Source: an uncultured Verrucomicrobiales bacterium (GTDB lineage: Bacteria > Verrucomicrobiota > Verrucomicrobiia > Verrucomicrobiales > Akkermansiaceae). Taken from it: a stretch of 64,000 bases of DNA. The stretch is taken from assembly GCA_949373085.1 (NCBI GenBank), contig CASICJ010000006.1, positions 50,315 to 114,314 on the forward strand, given 5' to 3'. Positions 20,559-30,245 of this stretch are shown here, one piece after another. Under the pieces are notes generated by a model. It did no database searches. It was not told the DNA's origin and saw only the letters and a list, made by a program, of their open reading frames with translations. Numbering within the stretch: the first letter of the stretch is position 1; every line of letters starts with the position of its first letter. The position numbers and the translations under genes are program-made.

Positions 20559-21377
20559 ATGCAAAATTTCCTAATCGTCTTGGCCTGTGTGATTATCGGC
20601 ATTGCCTTGCGCTCGTGTAGGACTCCAATTTTACGGAAGCTTGGTGCCTTAACCTTCTTACTTGCATCTTTTCTTACCTTCTGGCTGGCTTTCGGTAGTA
20701 TTGCCGCCGGACTACTCGGAGCAGCTCTTTGGTTTCTTCTCCCATGGGTTAACTTACTCACACGGATTCGGCTGATGCGCCTGCCGGTTAAAAATCGTCT
20801 CAAGTTACGGACTCCTCCTTCCGAGGACCACTTTCCAAATGCCTCACGCTTAATCCACGAGATTGAGAAAGCAGAGTTCGATCATGTTACCGACAGCGGT
20901 TGGGATTGGGCAGGTATGCAGCAGTATTTTCGCTTCTTTTGGAATCCTGAGGCCAAAGCTATTGCAGCAGTTTGCCTTTGCGAACACGACCAAGTGGCAT
21001 TTGCCTTCGTGACCATATCAGCTCGTGCTCCAGACGGTCGCACCGTGCATACGACCAACTATCCATTTTCACCTACCCTCAAGCACACCCCGGAAGTTCA
21101 CTGGGACCATCTTCCCTGCGAACGCAATTGCTTCGAGTCAATCTACACGGATCACCAAAGGCATCTCAATAAGCTGAAAATTCCTTCGAAAGAGCTCCTC
21201 ATGCCTGACCCGGAGGAGGTCTTAGATCAAGTTGAGGCAGAAATGAAGCGGCAGATTGATCATAATCTCGATTGCGGGCTCATCAAAATGACTGGTGATG
21301 GGCACTTCCAGTATTCTACGAAGGGGCTTTTTTTCCTTTGGATTCAATCTATGAAGGACATGATTCGGCTTTGTTGA
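20559..21377 (+). CDS. membrane protein of unknown function upstream of the YhaM-like gene
   Basis: Protein of 272 residues with two N-terminal membrane helices (about 3-18 and 25-60) and a soluble remainder. The soluble part has WDWAGMQQYFRFFWNPEAKAIAAVCLCEHDQ, ISARAPDGRTVHTTNYPFSP and a Glu/Lys-rich segment; it ends in an amphipathic helix. I do not recognise a family. It stops three bases before the HD exoribonuclease, so the two are probably co-transcribed and perhaps co-translated. Confidence 0.7.
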   Translation: MQNFLIVLACVIIGIALRSCRTPILRKLGALTFLLASFLTFWLAFGSIAAGLLGAALWFLLPWVNLLTRIRLMRLPVKNRLKLRTPPSEDHFPNASRLIHEIEKAEFDHVTDSGWDWAGMQQYFRFFWNPEAKAIAAVCLCEHDQVAFAFVTISARAPDGRTVHTTNYPFSPTLKHTPEVHWDHLPCERNCFESIYTDHQRHLNKLKIPSKELLMPDPEEVLDQVEAEMKRQIDHNLDCGLIKMTGDGHFQYSTKGLFFLWIQSMKDMIRLC

Positions 21378-21380
21378 GCC

Positions 21381-22439
21381 ATGTCAATCAGCGAACTACT
21401 TGCAACCACCAGCGAGATCCCACTCGATGGTTCTTTTTTTGCTCAAGTCCAAAAGTGTTCCGAGAAAGAAACAAAGGGCGGGAAGCCCTATTTAGAGTGG
21501 GACCTTGCCGATGCCACCGGCGTCATCACTTTGAAAATTTGGAATAATCATCCGCAATTCCATTCTGCGGCTGAAACGATTCCTGAAACTCTTCTTCAAT
21601 TCTCCGGCCAATGGACTCAAAATAAATACGGAGTCGACGGCAAGGGATGGAAATTCCGAGTTCTCACCAAGGACGAAAAAATCGACTTCCTCGCTGGAGA
21701 TACCGCGACCCGCGAGAAACAAAATTCCGATTGGGCTGATATTTTGGCATTCCTCTCCAAAATATCCGACCCACGCCTTAAGACCCTTTGCTCTCAATTC
21801 GTAGAACAATTTGAAGATCGTTTCCGACGTACTGCCGCCGCTCGCAAAAACCACCACGCTAGGCGAGGAGGTTTAGTTGAACACGTGGCCCAGATGATGC
21901 GCAGCGCCAACGCCATTTGCGGGGTTTACCCTGATCTCAACAGCGACCTTATGATCTCCGGGGTGCTTTTCCATGATTGCGGTAAGCTCTGGGAAAACAC
22001 CTACCCTGAAGCCGGCTTCAGTCAGCTCCATCTCATACACGGTGAGATGCTAGGCCACATTCCTCTTGGGCTTGAGCTAGTCAATAAGCTCTGGCGCGAC
22101 CTCCCCCTTGAAAACTGGCGTGAAATCGAACCTGCAAACGAAGATGTCCGACTGCACCTACTACACTTGATCGCGTCCCATCACGGTCAGTATGATTTTG
22201 GTTCTCCTACCCTGCCACGCACTCCGGAAGCTTATGCACTCCACTACGTCGACAACCTCGATGCCAAACTCGAGATGGTGAAAGATGCCTACGCCAGCGC
22301 CAACGAAACAACGCCTGGAATTTTTGAGCGGAAATTTCCCCTCTCCGCTCCACTCGTCACCCCCCTTTCATCAGTCAAAAACACCGATATAGACATAGCC
22401 AATGGGGGGGCGACTCCTTCTTATGATGAACTCTTCTGA
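21381..22439 (+). CDS. YhaM-like 3'-5' exoribonuclease (OB fold + HD domain)
   Basis: Protein of 352 residues. An N-terminal OB-fold nucleic-acid-binding domain (about 1-95: PYLEWDLADATGVITLKIW) precedes an HD hydrolase domain with HHARRGGLVEHVAQMM, LFHDCGKLWE (His198-Asp199) and LLHLIASHHGQYDFGSP. This order matches YhaM/CBF1 nucleases, which degrade RNA and single-stranded DNA from the 3' end using metal ions. The C-terminal 30 residues are Ser/Thr/Pro-rich. It is the last gene of a tight pair with the upstream membrane protein. Confidence 0.88.
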   Translation: MSISELLATTSEIPLDGSFFAQVQKCSEKETKGGKPYLEWDLADATGVITLKIWNNHPQFHSAAETIPETLLQFSGQWTQNKYGVDGKGWKFRVLTKDEKIDFLAGDTATREKQNSDWADILAFLSKISDPRLKTLCSQFVEQFEDRFRRTAAARKNHHARRGGLVEHVAQMMRSANAICGVYPDLNSDLMISGVLFHDCGKLWENTYPEAGFSQLHLIHGEMLGHIPLGLELVNKLWRDLPLENWREIEPANEDVRLHLLHLIASHHGQYDFGSPTLPRTPEAYALHYVDNLDAKLEMVKDAYASANETTPGIFERKFPLSAPLVTPLSSVKNTDIDIANGGATPSYDELF

Positions 22440-22634
22440 ACCGGTCTTTCGGATCGGAATGCGGAGCGCCCATTTTTCTGATAAAAGGGTGGGAGCGGAC
22501 GCCTCACAAAGTCACCCAAGGAGAGAGCGACAAGCCAGGATCCCCGTAGTAAGAGGATTTTCGCTGATTTCTCATCGGTTCATTTTCCGTGATTCACACC
22601 AACCGCTTGGCCCCCAAAGAAGTGTGGCCAGCAC

Positions 22635-22682
22635 GATTGTCATTCCCTGTAAACAATCATAAGGTGTCTGGTAATGACAATC
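22635..22682 (+). promoter_or_regulatory. perfect 10-bp inverted repeat spanning the SDR start codon
   Basis: GATTGTCATT at 22635-22644 and its exact reverse complement AATGACAATC at 22673-22682 are separated by 28 bases. The right arm covers the ATG of the dehydrogenase and the loop holds the AAGGTG ribosome-binding site. It could be an RNA hairpin that hides the start, or a protein operator. The rest of the 234-base gap before it shows nothing I can name. Confidence 0.4.
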
Positions 22683-23345
22683 TGGCTAACAGGATGCACC
22701 TCGGGATTGGGTCGGGCTCTTGTGCCTGAGTTCCTTCAGGCGGGCCATACTCTAGTCGGTTGCGGACGTAACGAAATTGCACTCGAACATCTCAAAAATA
22801 AGTTTCCTGAAGGCCACTTCATTCCCTGTGATGTCGCAAGCAACCTCATGGTTTCCAATTTTTGCGAAAAAGCTGTTAAAGCTGCCGGAGCTCCTGACCT
22901 AGTCATTAATAACGCAGCCATTATCAATGCACCCGCTCCCCTTTGGGAAATCTCTCCTCAAGATTTCGACCAACTCACGGCCGTGAACATCAACGGCACC
23001 GCTAATATCATTCGCCATGCCATACCAGTCATGCTAGCCGAAGGAACAGGTATTATCGTCAATCTCTCATCGGGCTGGGGTAGGTCCACCTCCCCGGAAG
23101 TCGCCCCTTATTGTGCGAGTAAATGGGCAATCGAAGGGCTCACCCAATCGCTCTCCCAAGAATTACCTCAAGGAATGGCTGCAGTCGCATTAAATCCAGG
23201 CATCATCGCAACTGATATGTTGCGTAAATGTATGGGTAAAGAAGCTGAAAACTTCCCCATACCCGAAACCTGGGCCCTGACAGCAGCTCCTTTCCTCACC
23301 TCGCTCACGCCGAAGAATAACGGCCAGGCTCTAACCGCGCCATGA
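22674..23345 (+). CDS. short-chain dehydrogenase/reductase
   Basis: NAD(P)-dependent SDR of 223 residues. The Rossmann motif is TGCTSGLG, the strand-4 motif NNAAI, the catalytic Ser lies in NLSSGWG, and Tyr146/Lys150 in YCASK complete the set. LNPGIIATDM follows. The final ATG of the next gene overlaps its stop (ATGA), so it is translationally coupled to the folate synthesis fusion. That coupling makes a pteridine-type reductase a possibility, but nothing in the sequence proves the substrate. The start at 22674 has an AAGGTG site 10 bases upstream. Confidence 0.92.
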   Translation: MTIWLTGCTSGLGRALVPEFLQAGHTLVGCGRNEIALEHLKNKFPEGHFIPCDVASNLMVSNFCEKAVKAAGAPDLVINNAAIINAPAPLWEISPQDFDQLTAVNINGTANIIRHAIPVMLAEGTGIIVNLSSGWGRSTSPEVAPYCASKWAIEGLTQSLSQELPQGMAAVALNPGIIATDMLRKCMGKEAENFPIPETWALTAAPFLTSLTPKNNGQALTAP

Positions 23346-24823
23346 TTCTCGAAACGCCAACCCGCAAGATCTCATTTCCTCGCCGCCCTCTCCTGATGGG
23401 GATCGTCAATATCAACGACGACTCGTTCTCAGGGGATGGCACCCTCGATCCGGAAAAAGCTCTCGAACAAGCAAGTAAACAGATCCAGGAGGGTGCAGAC
23501 ATTATCGATATTGGAGCCGAATCCGCCCGCACCAACCGCGAGGCCATTTCGGTCGAAGAAGAAATTCGACGCCTGAGATCTTTCCTTGATGGTTGGGAGC
23601 GAGTTCGTGACGAAACGAAAGCCGTAGACGACGAACAGATCTCACCCGCTCTTCTTTCGGTGAATACCTGGAGACCCGAGGTAGTGGAACAGATTCTTGG
23701 GCCCAAAATCGATCTACTCAACGATATGTCGGCTCTCCAAGATGACCGAAATGCGAGACTTTGCGCACAGCATCGTGTTCCCCTTCTCATCATGCATTCT
23801 GTGGGTCAGCCCAAGGTATCCCACACTCACAAACGTTGGCGTGATCTCATAAATTCAATGGTCCAGTTTTTTGAGGAAAAGATAGGAACAGCTAAATCAG
23901 CCGGCTTAAAATCGACCCAAATTGTGATCGATCCAGGGCTAGATTTCGCAAAGCAAAAAGACGATAATCTACTCGTTCTTCGCGAGCTCAAAAAGATCAA
24001 AGATCTCGGGTGTCCAGTCCTTCTTCCTATTTCACGCAAGACGGTCATCGACGATGTCCTTGATCTTCCCGATCCGTGTGAAAGGGATCCAGGCACAGTC
24101 GCACTTCTTACCCAAGGTATTCTCAAGGGAGCTCATATTTTCCGCGTTCATAACGTCAGAGCATGTTGGGAAACATTAAAAGTCATCTTACCATTCCAGC
24201 CAAAGTTACGAGTCATTCTTAATCTTGCCATTTCCGCCGACGGAAAAATTTCCACGACCGGAAATTCTCCAGCCCACTTCACTTCAAAAGCAGATCTTGA
24301 ACGACTACTTGAAATCAGAAAGCAGGCAGACGCCATTCTTGTTGGACGAGCTACCTTGGAAGCTGACCAAATGACGATGACAACCGAAGGTAGCACCCCG
24401 TGGCGCTGTATTATTTCCGAAGAAGGAAAATTTGATATCAGCCATCCCTTCTTCCATACCGAAGGAGGGCCTCGCCACCTCATTATTTCGAGTGATGCCG
24501 TAATACCTAAGCTTCCAGCGACGATTCACCGGACTAATCTAAACGGCTTCTTAAAAAAACTTAGAAATAACCCCGATATTACTACCCTTCTTTGTGAAGG
24601 AGGAGGTAGTCTGGCAAGACAACTCTTTGAACTTGATTTGATTGACGAAATCAATTTGACTTGGGCGCCACACACTTTTTTGGGAGGGCAAAATGCTCCT
24701 ACCATTACGGGAATCTCTGGAGATTTCCTTCCCTCATCACGACACTACGAACTGTCTAAGATAACGACCCATCAGAATAACGAAGTCTTTTTGACATATT
24801 ATAAATCGCAGCTTGAATCCTGA
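23342..24823 (+). CDS. folP: dihydropteroate synthase fused to a RibD C-terminal-type reductase
   Basis: Protein of 493 residues with two domains. Residues 1-285 are a dihydropteroate synthase TIM barrel: MGIVNINDDSF, ADIIDIGAESAR, NDMSALQDD, IDPGLDFAKQ and RVHNV mark the usual loops, though several differ from the common NVTPDSFSDGG and DIGGESTRP forms. Residues 286-493 match the RibD C-terminal/dihydrofolate-reductase-like fold: RVILNLAISADGKIS, QADAILVGRATLEAD, LLCEGGGSLARQLFELDLIDEI. Such a reductase joined to DHPS suggests that folate reduction is carried out by the fused domain. This is inferred. No stop codon separates the domains. Confidence 0.9.
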   Translation: MILETPTRKISFPRRPLLMGIVNINDDSFSGDGTLDPEKALEQASKQIQEGADIIDIGAESARTNREAISVEEEIRRLRSFLDGWERVRDETKAVDDEQISPALLSVNTWRPEVVEQILGPKIDLLNDMSALQDDRNARLCAQHRVPLLIMHSVGQPKVSHTHKRWRDLINSMVQFFEEKIGTAKSAGLKSTQIVIDPGLDFAKQKDDNLLVLRELKKIKDLGCPVLLPISRKTVIDDVLDLPDPCERDPGTVALLTQGILKGAHIFRVHNVRACWETLKVILPFQPKLRVILNLAISADGKISTTGNSPAHFTSKADLERLLEIRKQADAILVGRATLEADQMTMTTEGSTPWRCIISEEGKFDISHPFFHTEGGPRHLIISSDAVIPKLPATIHRTNLNGFLKKLRNNPDITTLLCEGGGSLARQLFELDLIDEINLTWAPHTFLGGQNAPTITGISGDFLPSSRHYELSKITTHQNNEVFLTYYKSQLES

Positions 24824-24867
24824 TGACAGTAAAGGAACTTAAATCGGAAATTTGTTAAAAGGCCATA

Positions 24868-25455
24868 ATGTCTCGACGACGACGCTACATCATTCTCACG
24901 ATATTCCTTTTGGTATTCGCTTACATTGGAGCACAGCTTTGGGATATTCATCGTGTTGGATATCTCAGCCGTGACCGCAACACCGATTGTATTATTGTAC
25001 TAGGAGCAGCAGCCTGGCATGACAAACCCTCACCCGTCCTCACAGAGCGACTCAACCATGCCATTGAACTCTATAAAAATGGAAAGTCTAAATTCATCAT
25101 TCTTACTGGAGGATATGGCAAAGGAGCCAAGCATGCCGAGTCCGAGGTCGGTTCAGATTATTGTATTCGAATGGGAATTCCCAAAACCGCTCTTCGTGTT
25201 GAAAAAGAATCGAGCAACACTATCGACAACTTACGTGAAGCTAAAATAATCATGAATTCGGAACAGTGGGATTCCGCTCTTCTTGTCAGTGATCCCTGGC
25301 ATCTCAAAAGAGCACGCCGCATGGCAAATGACTTAGACCTTACAGTTTATGTTTCGGCAACCACTTCTTCAAAATTCAAGTCGCTAAAGGCAAAATCTAA
25401 ATTTCTCCTCGCCGAATTCCTGCTCTACCACAGCTACCTTTTTACCGGAAAGTAG
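24868..25455 (+). CDS. YdcF/SanA-like DUF218 family protein
   Basis: Protein of 195 residues with one N-terminal membrane helix (about 6-22). The DUF218 domain shows CIIVLGAAAWHDKPSPVLTERLNHAIELYKNG, KFIILTGGYGKGAKHAESEVG, KESSNTIDNLREAK and VSDPWHLKRARRMA (each shown in short parts). Family members are linked to vancomycin sensitivity and envelope barrier function (SanA) or bind S-adenosylmethionine (YdcF). The ribosome-binding site AAAGG lies 5 bases before ATG. Its 3' end overlaps the convergent FAD oxidoreductase frame. Confidence 0.9.
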   Translation: MSRRRRYIILTIFLLVFAYIGAQLWDIHRVGYLSRDRNTDCIIVLGAAAWHDKPSPVLTERLNHAIELYKNGKSKFIILTGGYGKGAKHAESEVGSDYCIRMGIPKTALRVEKESSNTIDNLREAKIIMNSEQWDSALLVSDPWHLKRARRMANDLDLTVYVSATTSSKFKSLKAKSKFLLAEFLLYHSYLFTGK

Positions 25456-26479
25456 TCTTAGGAGAGTCTCCGGTGCAGCCAACCGAATGGCAGGACGCCT
25501 GCGACAGCGGCCGAGCTCAAAACTCTTTCGCCCCACCTCATGCGTGAGACATCGGTGGAGTTGGAGCGCAAGCCTGACCCTCTTCTGAAATCGATGATCG
25601 AGTGAATCTCTCACGTCCTCGGTCACCTTTCCCCATGTCTCGACACCCTCGCAATAGTTCAAGAGGTGCGGTAACGCGCACTCCGCCGATTCAAACGCCA
25701 TTGACATCCCATTTCCGGTGAATGGAGGGTATCATTCGCTCGGCATCTCCCAGCGAGCAGAAACGGTCTCGCACCCGCTGCCCGCCTAATTGGAAACCAC
25801 TAATGCCGGTGAGCGAAACGGGATCCATCTGGGCGCCCTCAAGCCTATCAGCAAGAGCACCGAGACCGCAGTTTCGCAGAGCATCCACGATTGGATTCAC
25901 ACCCTTGGCCCTTGGCCCTTTTTTAAAAAGCCCGCAAACATTGACCTTGCTCCCATCCGATGTGATCGGGGTGAGCCCCACATAAGCTCCCACTCCGATA
26001 TGCATTTCTAGGAAGCCCTTGAGATCAACGCCTTCAAAATGAGCTTTGAGCCCAAGAAGTTGGCTTTCCTTTTCGAGGCGACGGCCAGCAGCCCACACCA
26101 AACCTTCTCTGAGTTCGGGCTGAACACGATCTTTTGTAAGCAACCTCCCGCCAATACTTTCGAACCGAATTCGCAATCGTTCATCCATTTCCCAACGAGA
26201 CATCCCCAAAGCCGGGCGGGTGAGCCGGGCTTCTAAAATCTGTTTCGGCCCCATCCACCAACGGGTAGAATGGTGACGAAGCGCATCGTGGAAAATATCG
26301 TAGATCCCAAGATGTCTTGAGAGTATCTTCAGTTACCCCATTAATGAATTCACCACAAACCCGATGACGGGGATAGCTACTCGCCTCACGAACGAGTGAC
26401 CGGAACACCCTCGCTCTCTCAAAGCAATACCTAGAGAGAGCCCGGTAAGCCCCCCCCCCGCAATTTCGATTACCTTCAT
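25384..26479 (-). pseudogene. FAD-dependent oxidoreductase (FixC/geranylgeranyl-reductase-like), several frameshifts
   Basis: The N terminus MKVIEIAGGGLTGLS is a dinucleotide-binding FAD motif, starting at ATG 26479 and overlapping the methyltransferase stop by four bases. Downstream pieces continue in three frames: YPRHRVCGEFINGV, then GPKQILEARLTRPALGMSRWEMDERLR with VNVCGLFKKG, then TGNGMSMAFESAECALPHLL. Joining them needs indels near 26420, 26405, 26308 and 25726. The protein between indels is conserved and free of substitution-type stops. The architecture matches oxidoreductases that accompany type III polyketide synthases and methyltransferases. The C-terminal end overlaps the end of the DUF218 gene and is uncertain. 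Confidence 0.75.
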
Positions 26480-27085
26480 CTTCGCCACGCTAGCACACGA
26501 ACCCCCCCTAGCAATGAGACCTCTTCTTTCCATTCCCACTCATCTCCCAAATCCAAAAGTTTGCGCAATTCTCCATTTCGGAATCCCGCCCGAATACTTA
26601 CCATCATATCGTGTTTGGTGATACGGTTGATCAATGGCCAAAGTACATAACCTTCGGCAAGCGAGATCCGGCTGCGCCATGGCTCAACTGCGATCAAGGA
26701 ACGACGCTCTCGAATCAACTTTCCAAGTTGGCCCAATTGATCATCTCTAAAATGATGTAGGACTAAGATTTGCGACTACGGTTTCACCTTCCACCTCGGG
26801 AAGGTTTTGAAAGAGATCCCCCGCCAGCCATGGGATCTCAAGATCATCCGGTCGCTCTTGAAAATCTAATCCAACCACCTGCCCTCGCTGCCGCGAGTTT
26901 TTCGGGTTAACTTGCCCCTCTCCCGCGCCAAGTTCGATTACGCCACCACAATGATTCTGCTTTAGAATCCATCGTTCATTACCCATGAGAAAGTTGATGA
27001 GCCGAAGATCACGACGACTCCTCAATGCTCCCGGATCGTCTCCTGAGAGGGAATCGAGGATTTCAGGGGCAATCTGCCGTTTCAC
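26476..27085 (-). pseudogene. SAM-dependent methyltransferase, one frameshift
   Basis: Class I methyltransferase of about 200 residues. The SAM motif is GGVIELGAGEGQ, followed by VVGLDFQERPDDLEIPWLAGDL and VVANLVLHHFRDDQLG, then PWRSRISLAEGYVLWPLINR. Two frames have to be joined by removing one base near 26757. The GTG at 27085 is the first plausible start, but similarity-like sequence (LLDHREWELI) continues upstream to a stop, so the true N terminus may be longer and touch the argB start region. It overlaps the FAD oxidoreductase by four bases (ATGA). This methyltransferase-oxidoreductase pair commonly serves polyketide or quinone tailoring; no synthase gene lies in the window. Confidence 0.72.
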
Positions 27086-27140
27086 GGCCTCTGTGATAAG
27101 CTCCCATTCGCGATGGTCAAGCAGACGCCAAGCCTTTAAG

Positions 27141-28021
27141 ATGTCTTACATGTCAACCGCAGCTGAAAAAGCTTCCGTCCTCATCAAGGCTCTGCCCTTA
27201 TCTCCAGCGCTTCCGGGGAAAGACTTTCCTAATCAAAATGGGGGGCTCTGCCATGGATAACCCAGATTTGGTTCGCGAGGTGATGCGTGACATTGTTTTC
27301 CTTGAGGTTGCAGGAATTAAGCCGGTTATTGTCCACGGCGGTGGAAAAGCGATCTCTGCAGCGATGAAAAAGTCTGGCCTAGAAGCAAATTTTGTCGGCG
27401 GTTTACGTATCACGACTCCCGAAGCCATTGAAATCGTCGACCAAACGCTCCACGGTGAAATCAATCAAGAACTCGTTGAAACCATCAATGAGTTCGGAGG
27501 GCGTGCAACCTCGATACACGGCACCTCGGTTTTTCAAGCCACCCAACTCACCGGAAAGGATGAATCTCGGAGAGGAAGTCGATATCGGTCGGGTCGGGCA
27601 GGTCCATCACTGCCTTACCGAAGAGGTGCTTTATGCTCTTTCCTCCAGACTTGTCCCAGTCGTCTCCCCACTTGGCCGACACAGGGAAAATGGCGAAACG
27701 CACAACATCAATGCAGATCTTGCCGCCGCGGCCCTAGCCTGCGCCCTAAAGCCTGCCAAATTAGTTTATCTCACTGATGTCCCCGGCCTCCTGAGCGACC
27801 CGGCAGACCAATCATCGCTCATCGAGTCGGTTACTGGAGACGAAGCAAGGAATCTCATGGCAAACGGAACGATCTCCGGCGGAATGATCCCAAAAATCAC
27901 TTCGGCCCTGGAAGCTTTGGAGAGCGGCGTCGAAAAGGTCCACTTTATCGATGGAAGAATGCCTCACACTCTTCTGCTAGAGATTTTCACCAAATCCGGA
28001 ATAGGAACCGAAATCCGTTAA
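27141..28021 (+). CDS. argB: acetylglutamate kinase, two apparent frameshifts
   Basis: Arginine biosynthesis enzyme phosphorylating N-acetyl-L-glutamate. STAAEKASVLIKAL opens the protein. A one-base indel near 27197 (CCCTTATC) leads to KMGGSAMDNPDLV and VHGGGKAISAAM. A second indel near 27558 leads to NLGEEVDIGRVGQV, NINADLAAAALACAL, YLTDVPGLL and SGGMIPKITSALEAL. All the amino-acid kinase motifs are present, so an intact gene in the living cell is likely and the indels are probably errors. It diverges from the methyltransferase and is followed by a terminator shared with btuB. Confidence 0.85.
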
Positions 28022-28124
28022 AATTTAATATTACTGATTCTACCCCGAGTCTCTGGGCGCCCATCGAAAATTCACCGTCGCTAAGTCGCATTCACAAAAC
28101 AAAAATAGCTGTTTAAAATAAGCA

Positions 28125-28158
28125 GGGGAGGTCGTGGGAAAACCTCCCCCACCTTTTT
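28125..28158. terminator. terminator between convergent argB and btuB
   Basis: The 8-base arms GGGGAGGT (28125-28132) and ACCTCCCC (28142-28149) form a strong GC-rich stem with a 9-base loop. T-rich sequence follows on the plus strand. It lies about 100 bases after argB and 30 bases after the end of the receptor gene on the other strand. Confidence 0.75.
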
Positions 28159-28178
28159 CAATAATTCAATCCGAAGAT

Positions 28179-30023
28179 CTACCAAGAGAAGGTCAATCCT
28201 GCATAGACCGCCCTCCCCGGCCCATCAATTCCAGTCCCTTCTCCAAAAGTATCAGGAAACAACTGGTAGTCCTGATCAAATACGTTCTCGATTCGGATAT
28301 GAAGAGAAAGCGAAATCGTCCATTTGATAGCGGCCGTAGATTCTACTCAGTGAACGAGAATCAGTTTTTTTGATTCCCCGGAGCTAGATAGGCCGCTTCA
28401 CCTGTATAAGAAATACCTCCTCCGACCATCCAGCTATCCTTATTGTAGCTCAAATCGAAGGAAACAAGCTGGTTTGGAAGATCAATCACCTCTTCATTAA
28501 TTTGAGAGGTGAACGCCATGCGATAACTCAAACTATCGGACAACTAACTTGCCGCTTGCTGAGATTTCCAGCCCACTAACTGATGATATCCCAGACTGGT
28601 TAACGCGCTGGGATGTTCCAGCAGCTGGAAAGCTCGTAACGATCGCATCCTCCAATTCCTGTTGGTAATAAGTCGCGGAGATTTCGTGATCACCTAGTTG
28701 GTGGGTAACGCCCGACTCCCAACCGAGGATCTGCTCAGATTGAAGATCTGGATTCGCCAACTGGTTAGAAAAAATAGAAGGAAAGAACTCAGAATCCAAT
28801 CGACTTGGATTACGATACGCTTCGCTTGCTCGGACATGAAGTCTGGTCCCCATTTTATTGAGGGTATATGCCGCCCCAACATTCCACGCGATATCACCAT
28901 CAAATTCATTATTATCATCATATCTTCCTCCTGCCTCCAGGAGAAGTGCTTCAATCGGCCGATAATACAAATTGGCATAAGCTCCAACGATCTCTTCATT
29001 GACGATCCGGTCACTTGAATTCTCGAAGCTGCTTATTGAACTCTCAAGTCCGCCAACTAGCGTCGTCTCCTCGCTAAGCACAAACTCATTACTCCAATTA
29101 ATGGTCCATCTTTCCTGGTCTGTTCCATAAAGACTTGAATCAAAATCCCCCCGATAATTCTCGTAGTAAACACCCGTGGTCAGAAGTGATTTCCAGCTGG
29201 GATTAGGCTGGTAGGAAAGATTTGCTGAAAGTAGGGCTGTCTCAGTTTCAATCTCCGAATTCGAAACACCAAAAACGTTAGACGCACGAGTCTTGAGCAA
29301 GTTGTCAGTCCCACGATAACTTACCTTTAGGCGAAGGTCACGATCCAGCTGCCATTCAAGCGCCAAGTTAATGGAAGCCTGATCATAATCATGAAGCGAG
29401 AGAGCCTCATAGGTATCATTCCCAGAAAATTGGGAACCCACCTCGATCCCATAAGAGAAATCCTCAAGCTGTCCGCGCGAGCTCAATGCCGTACGAAATG
29501 TTTCGAAACTGCCACCCTCCGCAAAAAACTGGTGCTCGGGATCTCCCTTGCCCACCGAAGTTTCATAGCCGATTACTCCCCCACCAGCACGCGTTCCGTA
29601 AAGAACACTTTGCGGCCCACGCAAGACTTCAATATTTGTAATCTGCCCAAGCTGTCCATTTCCGAGAAAATTCCCTAAAGGATTAGCATTATCGGAGACC
29701 CGAACTCCATCTACCATGATCTGCTGGTATCGGCTCGGAAGACCACGAATAATCACTGACCCGGTATTTCCCATTAGTCCGGCAGTCGAAAGCAGCTGCG
29801 TTCCCGGAATCAAATCAAGCGATTCCAGCAATCGATGTCGTTGCATCCTTATTAATTCATCGCCCGTGATAATGCCCACCGATGAAACGTTTTCATTACT
29901 GGATGATTCAATCCTTCGTGCAAGCACTGTTAATGGATCCAGTTCTTCGATTTTTTGGCCGGAAGATATTCCCACACCAAAAGATCCCGTCAGCCCAATA
30001 AGGACGAATTTTTCTATGTTCAT
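28179..30023 (-). pseudogene. btuB: BtuB-like TonB-dependent receptor under cobalamin riboswitch, frameshifted
   Basis: Outer-membrane receptor, probably for cobalamin, because a cobalamin riboswitch precedes it. The first 496 residues run without interruption: signal peptide, TonB-box-like LDPLTVLAR, plug with SVIIRGLPSRYQQIMVDGVRV and LRGPQSVLYGTRAGGGVI, then most of the barrel (SEAYRNPSRLDSEFF). The C-terminal 120 residues lie in two or three other frames, ending in RIENVFDQDYQLFPDTFGE and VYAGLTFSW. Indels are needed near 28550, at the T7 tract 28365-28371 and near 28310. The terminal Trp fits an outer-membrane barrel. Confidence 0.85.
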
Positions 30024-30059
30024 TTACGTTTTCAAGACGGGAACCTGAACTCCGCAGAT

Positions 30060-30245
30060 TCCTTATTGTCAAAAGACTTCAGGCTGGCGATCTGGCTTGC
30101 TCACATCTTTAGAGAAATGAACTTACAGTGGCGGGACCGCTCCGGAATACGTCGAGATCGACTTCACCGGATTCCCCATCAATTTCCTGCCCGTGCTACG
30201 GGCTTCCCAAAATCACCGGCAAATCAAGTTGCCGATACGGTCACA
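30060..30245 (-). ncRNA. cobalamin (B12) riboswitch
   Basis: Read on the minus strand, this leader has the conserved cobalamin-riboswitch core: GGGAATCCGGTGA, then GCGGTCCCGCCACTGTAA, then GCAAGCCAGATCGCC, in the expected order and spacing, with a 5' segment containing GGTGATTTTGGGAAGCCC. It ends about 37 bases before the receptor start at 30023. It would repress receptor synthesis when B12 is plentiful. The further upstream sequence to 30497 shows no gene and should hold the promoters of this unit and of the LysM gene. Confidence 0.92.

Noticed and set aside
28134..28373. Plus-strand frame over the end of the receptor gene
   Set aside because: It lies antisense to the conserved C-terminal barrel of the BtuB-like receptor.
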